Shown piece after piece: positions 1-6,310 of a stretch of DNA of 31,213 nucleotides. Every line of letters starts with the position of its first letter. The first letter of the stretch is position 1. The DNA is from Gemmatimonadota bacterium. Lineage in GTDB: Bacteria > Gemmatimonadota > Gemmatimonadetes > Gemmatimonadales > GWC2-71-9. The position numbers were made by a program, and so were the translations under genes. Location of the stretch: positions 1 through 31,213 of the forward strand of contig JACPAP010000027.1 of NCBI GenBank assembly GCA_016180765.1. The letters run 5' to 3'. The notes below the pieces were generated by a model. That model was not told the origin of the DNA, did not search any database, and was given only the letters and a program-made list of their open reading frames with translations.

Positions 1-995
1 TCCATCAGCATGGCGACAACGACTTCGAGGCCGGCCACCGCGGAGAGAAACGCGGCGAAGAACAAGAGGCCGAAGAACAGCGCGGCGAACGCCGACCCGC
101 CCCCGATGTGCCCGAAGATGCGCGGCACGGTCACGAAGGTGAGCGGGGGCCCGCCCGCAAGGTCCAGCCCGAACGTCACCGCCGCGGGCACGATGATCAA
201 GCCGGCGAACACCGCGGCCAGGGAGTCGCCGATCGCCAGGCCCCACGCTCTGCGGGTCAGGTCGGTGGTCTCGGAGAGATAGCTGCCGTACGTCACGTGG
301 AACGTGCCGCCCAGGCTGAGCGAAAAGAAGACCTGACCCAATGCCGCGGCAATCACGCCGGCGTTGACCTTGCCGAAGTCGGGCACGACGTAGAAGCGGA
401 GGCCCTCTCCCACGCCCGGCAGCGTCAGCACCCGCGCGATCAGGACCATGAGCAGCACGAACAGCACCGGCATGCCGATTGCGCTCCACCGCTCGATGCC
501 GGCGCGCACCCCCAGCATCAGCACCAGCGCCGCCAGGGCCAGCACCAGCGCGGTGGCCCCCAACTGCGTCCCGAAGCCACCTAACAGCGATTGGAACAGG
601 GCGTCCGGCGCGGTGCGGGCCATGGTCCCCGTGACGGCGTACCCCGTGTATCGGAGCACCCACCCGACCACGACGGCGTAATACGAGCTGGCCACGAAGA
701 TGGTGATGACCACCAGCCAGCCGGCGGCGCGGCCCCCGGGCGCACCGATCGCGCGGAACGCGCCCAGCGGACCGCGGCGAGTGAGCCGTCCCAGGGTGAA
801 CTCCGCCGCGGCCGCCGGCACGCCGAATACCAGCACGATTCCGACGTACACCAGCAGAAACGCGCCGCCGCCGAACGCGGCGGCCATGTACGGGAAGCGC
901 CAGAAGTTGCCCAGGCCCACGGCCACGCCGATGAACGTCATCAACGCGCCGAAGAACGAGCCGAAGGTGGGTCGTGCGCGGTCGTCCGGAGGCAC
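1..995 (-). CDS. Sodium-dependent transporter, NSS/SNF family (3' end off window)
   Basis: The reading frame is open from a GTG at 995 to the window edge, so about 331 N-terminal residues are visible and the C-terminus is missing. The N-terminus has the NSS signature around residues 22-35 (GVAVGLGNFWRFPY), the unwound TM1 region that binds sodium and substrate in LeuT-type symporters. A Gly-rich TM2 with GGGAFLLVYVG follows, then several more hydrophobic helices. The family imports amino acids or related solutes with Na+ across the inner membrane; the substrate cannot be told here. An in-frame stop at 1023-1025, which is also the stop of the GNAT gene upstream, limits the N-terminus, and GTG 995 is the only start that keeps the whole TM1 motif with a short leader. 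No good Shine-Dalgarno is seen. The 27-bp gap to the GNAT gene suggests cotranscription. Confidence 0.85.
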   Translation of the reverse strand, partial: MPPDDRARPTFGSFFGALMTFIGVAVGLGNFWRFPYMAAAFGGGAFLLVYVGIVLVFGVPAAAAEFTLGRLTRRGPLGAFRAIGAPGGRAAGWLVVITIFVASSYYAVVVGWVLRYTGYAVTGTMARTAPDALFQSLLGGFGTQLGATALVLALAALVLMLGVRAGIERWSAIGMPVLFVLLMVLIARVLTLPGVGEGLRFYVVPDFGKVNAGVIAAALGQVFFSLSLGGTFHVTYGSYLSETTDLTRRAWGLAIGDSLAAVFAGLIIVPAAVTFGLDLAGGPPLTFVTVPRIFGHIGGGSAFAALFFGLLFFAAFLSAVAGLEVVVAMLM

Positions 996-1022
996 GTGGG
1001 GAGGGGTTAGGGTCGCGCTAAG

Positions 1023-1541
1023 CTACGGCTCCCTGGTGATGGCGTACAGCACCTGGTCGATCACCCTGCCGTCCTTCACGGCGCTCCGGCGGAGTCTCGC
1101 TTCCTGCGTGTACCCGGCTTTCTCCAGCACCCGCATCGAAGCCGGATTCCACTCGAACACGGTGGCATACAGGCGCACCAGCTGGTGGGTTCGCAAGGCG
1201 TGCTCCGTCACGGCGCGCACCGCTTCCGTCATGATCCCGCGCCCCCAGTACGCCTCGCCCAGCCAGAAGCCAATCTCCGCAGACATCCGGAGCACGTCCG
1301 GCTGAATCTCGTAGCCGACGCCGCCCACCGCGTCGCCGCCCACCGCGATCGCAAAGTTGGTCTCCGGGCGCTCCGCCAGCACCCACGCCATCCAGCGGGC
1401 GGCGTCATCCGACGTATAGGGGTGCGGAAACCGGTCGCGCAGGTTGATCCAGACGTTGCGGTTGTTGGCGTGCCGGACCAGCGACGCCTCGTCGCCCCGG
1501 CGCCAGCTCCGCACCGTGCACAGCGGGAGAGGGATCTGCAC
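1023..1541 (-). CDS. GNAT family N-acetyltransferase (RimJ/RimL-like)
   Basis: This 172-residue protein has the Acetyltransf_3 layout: an N-terminal RxWRRGDEASLVRHANN segment, a central IGFWLGEAYWGRGIMTEAV stretch (residues about 109-127) holding the acetyl-CoA pyrophosphate-binding loop (GRGIM), and a C-terminal NPASMRVLEKAGY motif. Relatives acetylate N-terminal amines of ribosomal proteins or small molecules in the cytoplasm; the substrate is unknown. The start is GTG at 1541, preceded by a GGGAGG Shine-Dalgarno four bases away. The gene lies 27 bp upstream of the NSS transporter on the same strand and downstream of a large hairpin that separates it from padR. The family call is firm; the specific function is not. 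Confidence 0.88.
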   Translation of the reverse strand: MQIPLPLCTVRSWRRGDEASLVRHANNRNVWINLRDRFPHPYTSDDAARWMAWVLAERPETNFAIAVGGDAVGGVGYEIQPDVLRMSAEIGFWLGEAYWGRGIMTEAVRAVTEHALRTHQLVRLYATVFEWNPASMRVLEKAGYTQEARLRRSAVKDGRVIDQVLYAITREP

Positions 1542-1574
1542 CTAACCTCCCAGAACTGCCGGGATCGTCAGGCA

Positions 1575-1686
1575 TTCACCGCAGAGAGCGCAGAGAGACC
1601 ACAGAGAGGGCGCAGAGGGGATTTCAGTTGGTTGCTCCCTCCCCTCCGCGCTCTCTCTTTGCCTTCTCTGCGCTCTCTGTGGTGAA
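1575..1686. repeat. Long imperfect hairpin of CAGAGAG units
   Basis: Two 46-bp arms (1575-1620 and 1641-1686) are reverse complements at 39 of 46 positions by my hand alignment, around a 20-base loop. Each arm begins TTCACC and contains repeated CAGAGAG words spaced 9 or 11 bases apart. It fills the space between the padR stop (1704) and the GNAT start (1541). The right arm is followed by no strong T-run on the minus strand, so it is not a typical intrinsic terminator. A single degenerate arm of the same element is at 24919-24940. Similar CAGAG-rich intergenic repeats are common in several environmental phyla, from general recollection. Confidence 0.85.
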
Positions 1687-1703
1687 GAATCCCGATGCAC
1701 TGA

Positions 1704-2240
1704 TCAGGGCGTGAGCGCCCCGATGTCCGCCGATGCGCGATCCAGGATCTCCACGATCTTGCGCTTCTTGGCGTCGTCCGCGCCGAGACGCCAGGCCGTG
1801 CGATACGCGGCGCCAACCACCCGCCCCACTGACCGGTTCACCTCCGGCATCGGCTCGCCCATGAATCGATCGATGGTCTCGGCCACACGGCCGAAGATGT
1901 CGTCCACGGTCGAGCGGTGCTCCTCCAGGAATGCGCGCCCCTGGTCCGTGATGGCATACACCTTCTTCCCGTCCACCTCTTCGCTCTTTACCAGGCCCTC
2001 GTCTTCCAGCCACTGAAGCGTGGGGTACACCGAGCCCGGCGACGGGCGATAGCAGCCGTGGGTTTGCTCCTCCAGGGCTTTCATCACCTCGTAGCCGTGC
2101 ATTGGCTTGTCCCTGAGCACCTTGAGGATGACGTACTTCATGTCCCCCGCCTCGAACCACTGATGCCGCCGGCGCCCCTTGCCACCCATCCACCACCATT
2201 CGCCGGGACCAAACCCGAAACCGAATGCCCTGCCGCGCAT
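1704..2240 (-). CDS. PadR family transcriptional regulator
   Basis: This 178-residue protein has a Gly/Trp/Arg-rich N-terminal extension (residues 1-30), then the PadR winged helix-turn-helix (about 34-105) with the hallmark PSPGSVYPTLQWLEDEGL segment, then a helical C-terminal dimerisation region. PadR proteins repress their own gene and often neighbouring transport or stress genes in response to small ligands; the ligand here is unknown. The start at 2240 is chosen because a GGAGGG Shine-Dalgarno sits about 9 bases upstream; an ATG 12 codons earlier lacks one. The upstream region holds a TTGACA promoter and four ACGATA repeats, consistent with autoregulation. The gene is followed by the CAGAGAG hairpin. 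It is probably monocistronic, since a terminator separates it from doxX. Confidence 0.92.
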   Translation of the reverse strand: MRGRAFGFGFGPGEWWWMGGKGRRRHQWFEAGDMKYVILKVLRDKPMHGYEVMKALEEQTHGCYRPSPGSVYPTLQWLEDEGLVKSEEVDGKKVYAITDQGRAFLEEHRSTVDDIFGRVAETIDRFMGEPMPEVNRSVGRVVGAAYRTAWRLGADDAKKRKIVEILDRASADIGALTP

Positions 2241-2262
2241 GTAAAACCACCCTCCGAAGTTC

Positions 2263-2324
2263 ACGATACTACTCACGATACAACGGGACGACGTATCTTA
2301 CGATATGTCGTAACGATATGTCAA
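2263..2324 (-). promoter_or_regulatory. padR promoter with a phased ACGATA operator array
   Basis: On the minus strand a perfect -35 TTGACA (2319-2324) is followed after 18 bp by a -10-like TAAGAT (2295-2300). The plus-strand word ACGATA occurs at 2263, 2275, 2300 and 2313, with spacings of 12, 25 and 13 bp, that is one or two steps of about 12.5 bp. The two promoter-proximal copies are extended to a 10-bp direct repeat, ACGATATGTC. Two copies lie in the -35/-10 spacer region and two in the leader. This arrangement fits binding of the adjacent PadR protein for autorepression; the binding itself is inferred. Confidence 0.65.
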
Positions 2325-2365
2325 GGCCCCCCTCGAACTCCAGCAAAGGCGGTACCGGCAAGGCG

Positions 2366-2412
2366 GTAGAAGAAAACGGCGGCGCCCGGAGCTTCCGGGG
2401 CGCCGCCGCCCA
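2366..2412 (-). terminator. Intrinsic terminator after doxX
   Basis: A GC-rich hairpin with stem GGCGGCGCCC/GGGCGCCGCC (2378-2387 paired with 2398-2407, extended inward) is followed on the minus strand by TTTTCTTCT (2376-2368). It starts about 30 bp after the doxX stop and separates doxX from the padR promoter. Confidence 0.85.
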
Positions 2413-2438
2413 GCCGTTTCCGCAGCGTATCCGACGGA

Positions 2439-2861
2439 TCAGCCGCCCAGGCTCATCGGCCAGGTCCAGCAGTCTCCCACGCCGCCCGCGTAGTAGGCCA
2501 GCAGCAGCGCCGCGCCGGCCAGGGCCAGATCCTTCTGGAAATGCGCCATCTCATTCCCCCGGGCCATCGGGTCGGTCTCCTTCCAGAAGGCGTGCATCAC
2601 GAACGCCGTGGGGACCAGGAACAAGAAGAGCAGCCCGGCCGCGATGAACCGATGCCAGCCCAGCACCACCAACACGCCGGAAACGATGATCACCACCCCG
2701 GTGAGCGGCACGACGATCTTGGGGGCAGGAGCGCCCTTACTCTGCGCGTAGCCCACCATGCCGGCCGTGTTGGTCAAATGGCCGACGCCGCTGGCGATGA
2801 AGACGGTTGCGAAGAGAATCCGCCCTACCAGGTGCATCCAAGGGTAGAGTGCCTCGAACAT
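2439..2861 (-). CDS. DoxX family membrane protein
   Basis: This 140-residue protein has four predicted membrane helices, about residues 8-28, 48-68, 72-90 and 110-128. It shows the DoxX pattern: FATVFIASGVGHL in helix 1, a short polar loop, PLTGVVIIVSGVLVVLGW, and HAFWKETDP between helices 3 and 4. DoxX proteins are small quinone-linked or redox-stress membrane proteins of the inner membrane; the individual function is usually unknown. The ATG at 2861 has a GGGAGG Shine-Dalgarno 5-6 bases upstream, so the start is secure. It stands alone between the GTGAG hairpin upstream and an intrinsic terminator downstream. Confidence 0.9.
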   Translation of the reverse strand: MFEALYPWMHLVGRILFATVFIASGVGHLTNTAGMVGYAQSKGAPAPKIVVPLTGVVIIVSGVLVVLGWHRFIAAGLLFLFLVPTAFVMHAFWKETDPMARGNEMAHFQKDLALAGAALLLAYYAGGVGDCWTWPMSLGG

Positions 2862-2943
2862 GCGAGCCTCCCGGGACGGAGTGCCGTGGGGTTGATGCCC
2901 AACAAAGATAGGCTCGCTGATGCCCGACGCCAGAGCGGAGACG

Positions 2944-3034
2944 GTGAGACGCGAGATGTGAGGCGTGAGATGTGAGAAGTGAGACGTTGGCCCCTATCAC
3001 ATCTCACTCCTCCGTCTCACTTCTCACGTCTCAC
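2944..3034. repeat. Heptad hairpin, GTGAGNN type (two arms)
   Basis: The left arm, 2944-2985, is six consecutive 7-bp units of form GTGAGNN (second unit GCGAGAT). The right arm, 2994-3034, is the inverted complement: CTATCAC, ATCTCAC, a 6-bp interruption, then GTCTCAC, TTCTCAC, GTCTCAC. The short loop is about 8 bases. The element lies between the PDZ-protein gene and doxX, and its last unit supplies the TGA stop (3031-3033) of the PDZ-protein frame. No T-run follows on either strand, so it is not a canonical terminator. Confidence 0.9.
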
Positions 3035-3901
3035 GGCCTATTCCAGTCCCACTGGTGGTCGTACCGGTCCTGCCGCGCTCGGCGCTCCGGGATCTTCACC
3101 GTGAGCGTCGTGCGGCGCTTCTGCCGCATGATGTCGAGCTTCACGCCCTCACCCGACTCGTACGACCGCAGGATACGCATCAGCTGCGCCTGGCTGGTGG
3201 CCGGCCGGCCATCCACGGAGATGATCACGTCCCCGCCTTTGAGCTGGAGCTCCGAGTCCTCCGGCGCCCGGATTACCAGCAGGCCGTCGGTGGTGCCGAA
3301 GTACTCACCCAGCTCCGGGTTGAGCGCCACCAGCTCGAGGTCGAGCCAGCCGCTGGACCAGGTGATCATCGGCAAGCGCGCCAAGGCACCCCGGGCTCCC
3401 TCCAGGGTCGCGATCATCGAATCCGCCTGGATGCGCACGCCGGGAGTCGTGAACGTGTAGCTGAACCCCTCCGAGCCCAGCCGCTTGGCGACGATCGTCG
3501 CGCGGTGCGTTTCTCGCCCGCGGCGGTAGTCCACCACGACGGTATCGCCTTCCTCAAGCTCCTGAGCGAAATCCACCAGCTTCCTCGCTGGCTCCGACTC
3601 GTACTCGCCGGCGGCGGGATACCGGCCCGCCAACTTCTCGCCGTTTGACTCCGAGACGGGCCCGGCTCCCGAAGACCTGCACCATTGGCACGCGCCCCAG
3701 CGCCCGCACCGTGGCTCGCGTTTCAGGCTCCAGCCTGGCCATCTCCCGCCCGAGCTCGCGCATCTGCTGCTGCAGCTCGCGCATCTTCTGCTGCAACACG
3801 CGGCGCTGCGCATCCCGCTCCGCCTGGGTGCCGGTTTGCTGCGCCGAGGCCGCCGGAACTGCCAGCGCCAGGGCCAATGCCGCCATCGTCAACGTCCGCA
3901 T
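3031..3901 (-). pseudogene. Secreted PDZ-domain protein, first PDZ domain deleted and frame-shifted
   Basis: Translation starts at ATG 3901 (AGGAG seven bases upstream). It gives a signal peptide (MRTLTMAALALALAVPAASA), a coiled-coil Gln/Glu/Arg-rich stretch and a segment reading VFGSRARLGV that ends near 3647. From about 3645 the homologous protein continues in another frame with NGEKLAG, then EEGDTVVVDYRRGRETHRATIVAKRLG and a second PDZ domain (LKGGDVIISVDGRPATSQAQLMRILRSYESGEGV), ending at 3031. In the family as I recall it, RLGV begins PDZ1 and AGD.I...NGEKL ends it, so roughly 40-45 codons of PDZ1 are missing and the reading frame is broken at the joint. This is either a real out-of-frame deletion or an assembly error. 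It follows the sigma/anti-sigma pair and was probably a periplasmic partner of that regulon. Confidence 0.7.
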
Positions 3902-3911
3902 GAGTTCACTC

Positions 3912-3946
3912 CTCTCACCGCTCACCTCTCACCCCTCACTTCTCAC
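3912..3946. repeat. Single-arm GTGAGNN heptad array carrying a ribosome-binding site
   Basis: Five contiguous 7-bp units, on the minus strand GTGAGAA, GTGAGGG, GTGAGAG, GTGAGCG and GTGAGAG, fill the 51-bp gap between the anti-sigma stop (3953) and the ATG of the PDZ-protein gene (3901). The last unit plus the next bases form GAGAGGAG, a good Shine-Dalgarno for that ATG. No complementary arm is present nearby. Confidence 0.85.
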
Positions 3947-3952
3947 GGTCTC

Positions 3953-4435
3953 TTACAGTCCCACGTACGCCGCGCGCGTCACGTGCACGTTCACCAGCTG
4001 ATTCATCAACTGCACCCGCTGCTGCCACAGGCGCAGCACCTCATCCCGGCTCGCACCGCCGCGCTGCAGTTGCTGCGAAGCCGCCACCAGCGAGTCCAGA
4101 CTGACCGGCTGCGCCGCCATTTGCCCGCCGCTCCACCGTCCGGGCCGAACCCCCAGGATCACGGCCAGCGCGGCCGCCGCCGCGAGCGACACCCACCCGG
4201 TGGCGATCCAGCGCCGGCGGCGGCGGCCAACCCCCGCCGCCACCGCGCGAAGCTCGGGCCACCGGTCCCGCGGGGGCCGCTGGACCGGCAGCGCCCGGAG
4301 CGCGGCCGCCACCTGATGGAGCCGGTCCACCTCCGCGCGGCACGCCGGACACTCGTCCACATGGCGGCGGGCCGCCGCCGTTCCCTCGCCGTCCCGCACC
4401 GCCAGCAGGTCTTCCATGGTGCAATGCTGCGTCAT
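3953..4435 (-). CDS. Anti-sigma factor with zinc-binding ZAS domain
   Basis: This 160-residue protein has an N-terminal zinc-finger anti-sigma domain with the H-x3-C-x2-C motif (RHVDECPAC, H25, C29, C32), a Pro/Arg-rich linker, a single membrane helix at about 77-96 (WIATGWVSLAAAAALAVILG) and a short periplasmic helical tail. ZAS proteins hold a cognate ECF sigma factor inactive at the inner membrane until an envelope or redox signal arrives. The ATG at 4435 overlaps the sigma-factor stop as ATGA and is preceded by AGGAG, so the two are translationally coupled. A much longer upstream frame exists but is only the antiparallel reading of the sigma gene. The partner assignment is by adjacency. 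Confidence 0.9.
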   Translation of the reverse strand: MTQHCTMEDLLAVRDGEGTAAARRHVDECPACRAEVDRLHQVAAALRALPVQRPPRDRWPELRAVAAGVGRRRRRWIATGWVSLAAAAALAVILGVRPGRWSGGQMAAQPVSLDSLVAASQQLQRGGASRDEVLRLWQQRVQLMNQLVNVHVTRAAYVGL

Positions 4436-4995
4436 CGGTGCTCCTCTCCCAGCCAGGTCTTGAGCCGGGCATGCGCGCGGGCCAGCTGCGACTTCGAGAA
4501 ACTCACCGTCATGCCCATCATCTCGGCGATGTCCTCGTGGGTGTAGCCCTCGACGTCGTGCATCCAGACCACCGCGCGCGACCGATCCGGCAACCGGGCC
4601 AGGGCTTGCTCCAGGTCCAGCGTCAGGGCCACATCGGGATCGCGCCGGGCCACCGCGTCGCCGTCCTCGAACAGCTCGTCCGTCTCGCGGTACTTCTCCC
4701 GCCGGATCCGCATCAGCGCCTTGCTGGACGCCACCCGCTTGATCCAGGCCGTGAGGCTCCCGGGACCGCTCCCCCGGAAGCCGCCGATGCTCCGGCACAC
4801 CTCGAAAAACGTCTCCTGCAGCACGTCCTCGGCGTCCTCGGCCGTCCGGCAGATCCGGCGGGCGAGGGTGTACACCGTGCCTTCATAGGCCCGGTAAATG
4901 CGCTCCAGGGCGTCCAGATCGCCTGCCCTGGCCCGTTGGATCGCGAGGTCGTCCAGGACCGTTCCAACCGTTGGCGTCAACACTCCGGGTCCCAT
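4432..4995 (-). CDS. ECF RNA polymerase sigma factor (sigma-70 family)
   Basis: This 187-residue protein has sigma region 2 at about 24-90 (RAYEGTVYTLARRICRTAED then DVLQETFFEV) and region 4 at about 128-182 (LPDRSRAVVWMHDVEGYTHE, then a helix-turn-helix ending SQLARAHARLKTWL). ECF factors direct RNA polymerase to stress or envelope promoters and are held by an anti-sigma, here the coupled downstream gene. The start at ATG 4995 has GGAG five bases upstream. A 12-bp inverted repeat brackets this start and codes for residues 9-13 (TVGTV), so the first dozen residues are not conserved domain and a later start is possible. A TATACT -10-like box lies at 5056-5061 in the divergent spacer. Confidence 0.92.
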   Translation of the reverse strand: MGPGVLTPTVGTVLDDLAIQRARAGDLDALERIYRAYEGTVYTLARRICRTAEDAEDVLQETFFEVCRSIGGFRGSGPGSLTAWIKRVASSKALMRIRREKYRETDELFEDGDAVARRDPDVALTLDLEQALARLPDRSRAVVWMHDVEGYTHEDIAEMMGMTVSFSKSQLARAHARLKTWLGEEHR

Positions 4996-5018
4996 ATAGC
5001 TCCGAGCGGTTGGAACGG
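4959..5018. repeat. 12-bp perfect inverted repeat framing the sigma-factor start
   Basis: CCGTTCCAACCG (4959-4970) and CGGTTGGAACGG (5007-5018) are exact reverse complements separated by 36 bases. In the minus-strand transcript the Shine-Dalgarno and the ATG (4995) would be in the loop. A closely similar pair sits at the argC-argB junction (14870-14933). Confidence 0.8.
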
Positions 5019-5173
5019 CCCTAGCGCCGCGAGCATCGCCGGTGACATGGCCAAAAGTATAGATGCCTAAGCATATCGGCGCGTCGCGGGGCCGGGGCCG
5101 TAGCCCGGGGCCCAGGCCCTCAAGCTCGCCGGGCCCGCTTCAACCCGCTCCACCCACGCGCTAAGTTGGGCCC
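4996..5173. promoter_or_regulatory. Divergent spacer between sigma factor and iron transporter
   Basis: This 178-bp non-coding spacer holds, besides the inverted-repeat arm, a minus-strand TATACT -10-like box (5056-5061) without a convincing -35, and a small palindrome ATGC-CTAA-GCAT (5063-5074). The palindrome lies where an upstream regulator could act on either gene. From about 5089 to 5118 the sequence is GC-only with GGGGCC/GGGCCC self-complementarity. No clear plus-strand promoter was found for the transporter. Confidence 0.35.
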
Positions 5174-6298
5174 ATGGCTTCCCCTACGGTTTCCAACGAC
5201 GCGCTGGCCCTCTGGGAGCACCATCTCCAGGACGAGGCGGACGCCGCGTTCCTGTATCGAGTGCTGGCTCAAGCCGAGCCGACCCCGAAGCGGCGCGAGA
5301 TCTACCTCCGGCTGGCGGAGGTGGAGGACCGCCACACCGGCATCTGGCGCAAGGTGCTGGCCGAGCACGGCAGAGAGACCGGTGTCCCCTCGCCCTCGCT
5401 GCGCGCCCGGCTCATGGCGTGGACCGCCCGCCGGTTCGGCCCTTCCATCCTGCTGGGGCTGCTGCTCAAAGAGGAGGGCCAGGAGGTGAAGGGCTACCTC
5501 GATCTCTACAAGGAGACCGACCCCGGGGCCGTGAAGGACGCCGCGCTGACGCTGGCCAGGGAATCGGCCCAGCACGCGGAGACGCTCTCGGGGATCGCCG
5601 GCACCAGCGGGGAGCCCTGGCACCGCACCGAGTCGGGCGGGTTCCTGCGCAACGTGGTCTACGGCTTCAACGACGGCTTGACGGCCAATTTCGGGCTGGT
5701 GGCCGGGGTCATTGGCGCCTCGGTCGCCGCGCACATCGTGGTCGTGACGGGGGTCGCCGGGATGATCGCCGACGCGCTGTCCATGGGATCCTCCGGCTAC
5801 CTGGCCGCCAAGAGCGAGCGCGAGGTGTACGCCCACGAGATCGACATGGAGCGCGAAGAGATCCGGATGATGCCGGAGGTCGAGCGGGACGAGCTGGCGT
5901 TGCTCTATGAGGCGAAGGGCATCGAACGGGAGCAGGCCCAGCGGATGGCGCGCGACGTGATGGCCAACCCCGAGCGGGCGCTGGACGAGAAAGTCCGTGA
6001 GGAGTTGAAGATCGGCGAAGCCCACACTACCCCGCTCAAGGAGGGGTGGATAACGGGCTCGGCCACGGCCGTGGGAGCGCTGATTCCCGTGGCGCCGTTC
6101 TTCCTGTTCGAAAGTCAGGCGGCGATCTGGACCTCGTTCGCCATCGCGATGCTGTCCCACTTCGCGGTGGGCGCCGCGCGCAGTGTGTTCACCGGCCGTG
6201 GAGTCATCCGGAGCGGGATGGATATGTTCGTGGTGGGACTGGGCGTGGCAGGTGTGGGCTATGTCGTCGGCGACCTGGTAGCGAAGTGGCTGACGTGA
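5174..6298 (+). CDS. Ferritin-like/VIT1 fusion iron transporter (MbfA/EVIT type)
   Basis: This 374-residue protein has an N-terminal ferritin-like four-helix domain (about 10-145) with candidate di-iron ligands E21, E51/H54 and E130/H134. A C-terminal CCC1/VIT1 membrane domain follows, starting FLRNVVYGFNDGLTANFGLV at about 157 and containing ADALSMGSSGYLAAKSEREV. Three further membrane helices lie between about 280 and the end (near residues 294-312, 317-334 and 349-370). Family members (rubrerythrin-like membrane ferritins) export or sequester Fe2+ at the inner membrane and protect against iron and peroxide stress. The ATG at 5174 is the natural start, though the Shine-Dalgarno is weak. The gene is transcribed away from the sigma-factor gene and converges on leuS, with 12 bp between the stops. 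Confidence 0.92.
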   Translation: MASPTVSNDALALWEHHLQDEADAAFLYRVLAQAEPTPKRREIYLRLAEVEDRHTGIWRKVLAEHGRETGVPSPSLRARLMAWTARRFGPSILLGLLLKEEGQEVKGYLDLYKETDPGAVKDAALTLARESAQHAETLSGIAGTSGEPWHRTESGGFLRNVVYGFNDGLTANFGLVAGVIGASVAAHIVVVTGVAGMIADALSMGSSGYLAAKSEREVYAHEIDMEREEIRMMPEVERDELALLYEAKGIEREQAQRMARDVMANPERALDEKVREELKIGEAHTTPLKEGWITGSATAVGALIPVAPFFLFESQAAIWTSFAIAMLSHFAVGAARSVFTGRGVIRSGMDMFVVGLGVAGVGYVVGDLVAKWLT

Positions 6299-6310
6299 AC
6301 AATGCACGTT

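Noticed and set aside
1..1010. Several plus-strand frames in the first kilobase
   Set aside because: The minus strand carries an NSS transporter with TM1 signature; the plus frames are shadows.
2944..3034. Reading the GTGAG arrays as a CRISPR array
   Set aside because: Units are 7 bp, contiguous and folded back, with no spacers and no cas genes.
5089..5120. GGGGCC-rich palindrome as a further heptad hairpin
   Set aside because: The word length is 6 and irregular; no register of 7 and no clear arms.
5120..6307. 395-codon minus-strand frame opposite the iron transporter
   Set aside because: His/Asp/Gln/Arg-rich antisense shadow; the plus strand encodes a clear ferritin-VIT1 protein.
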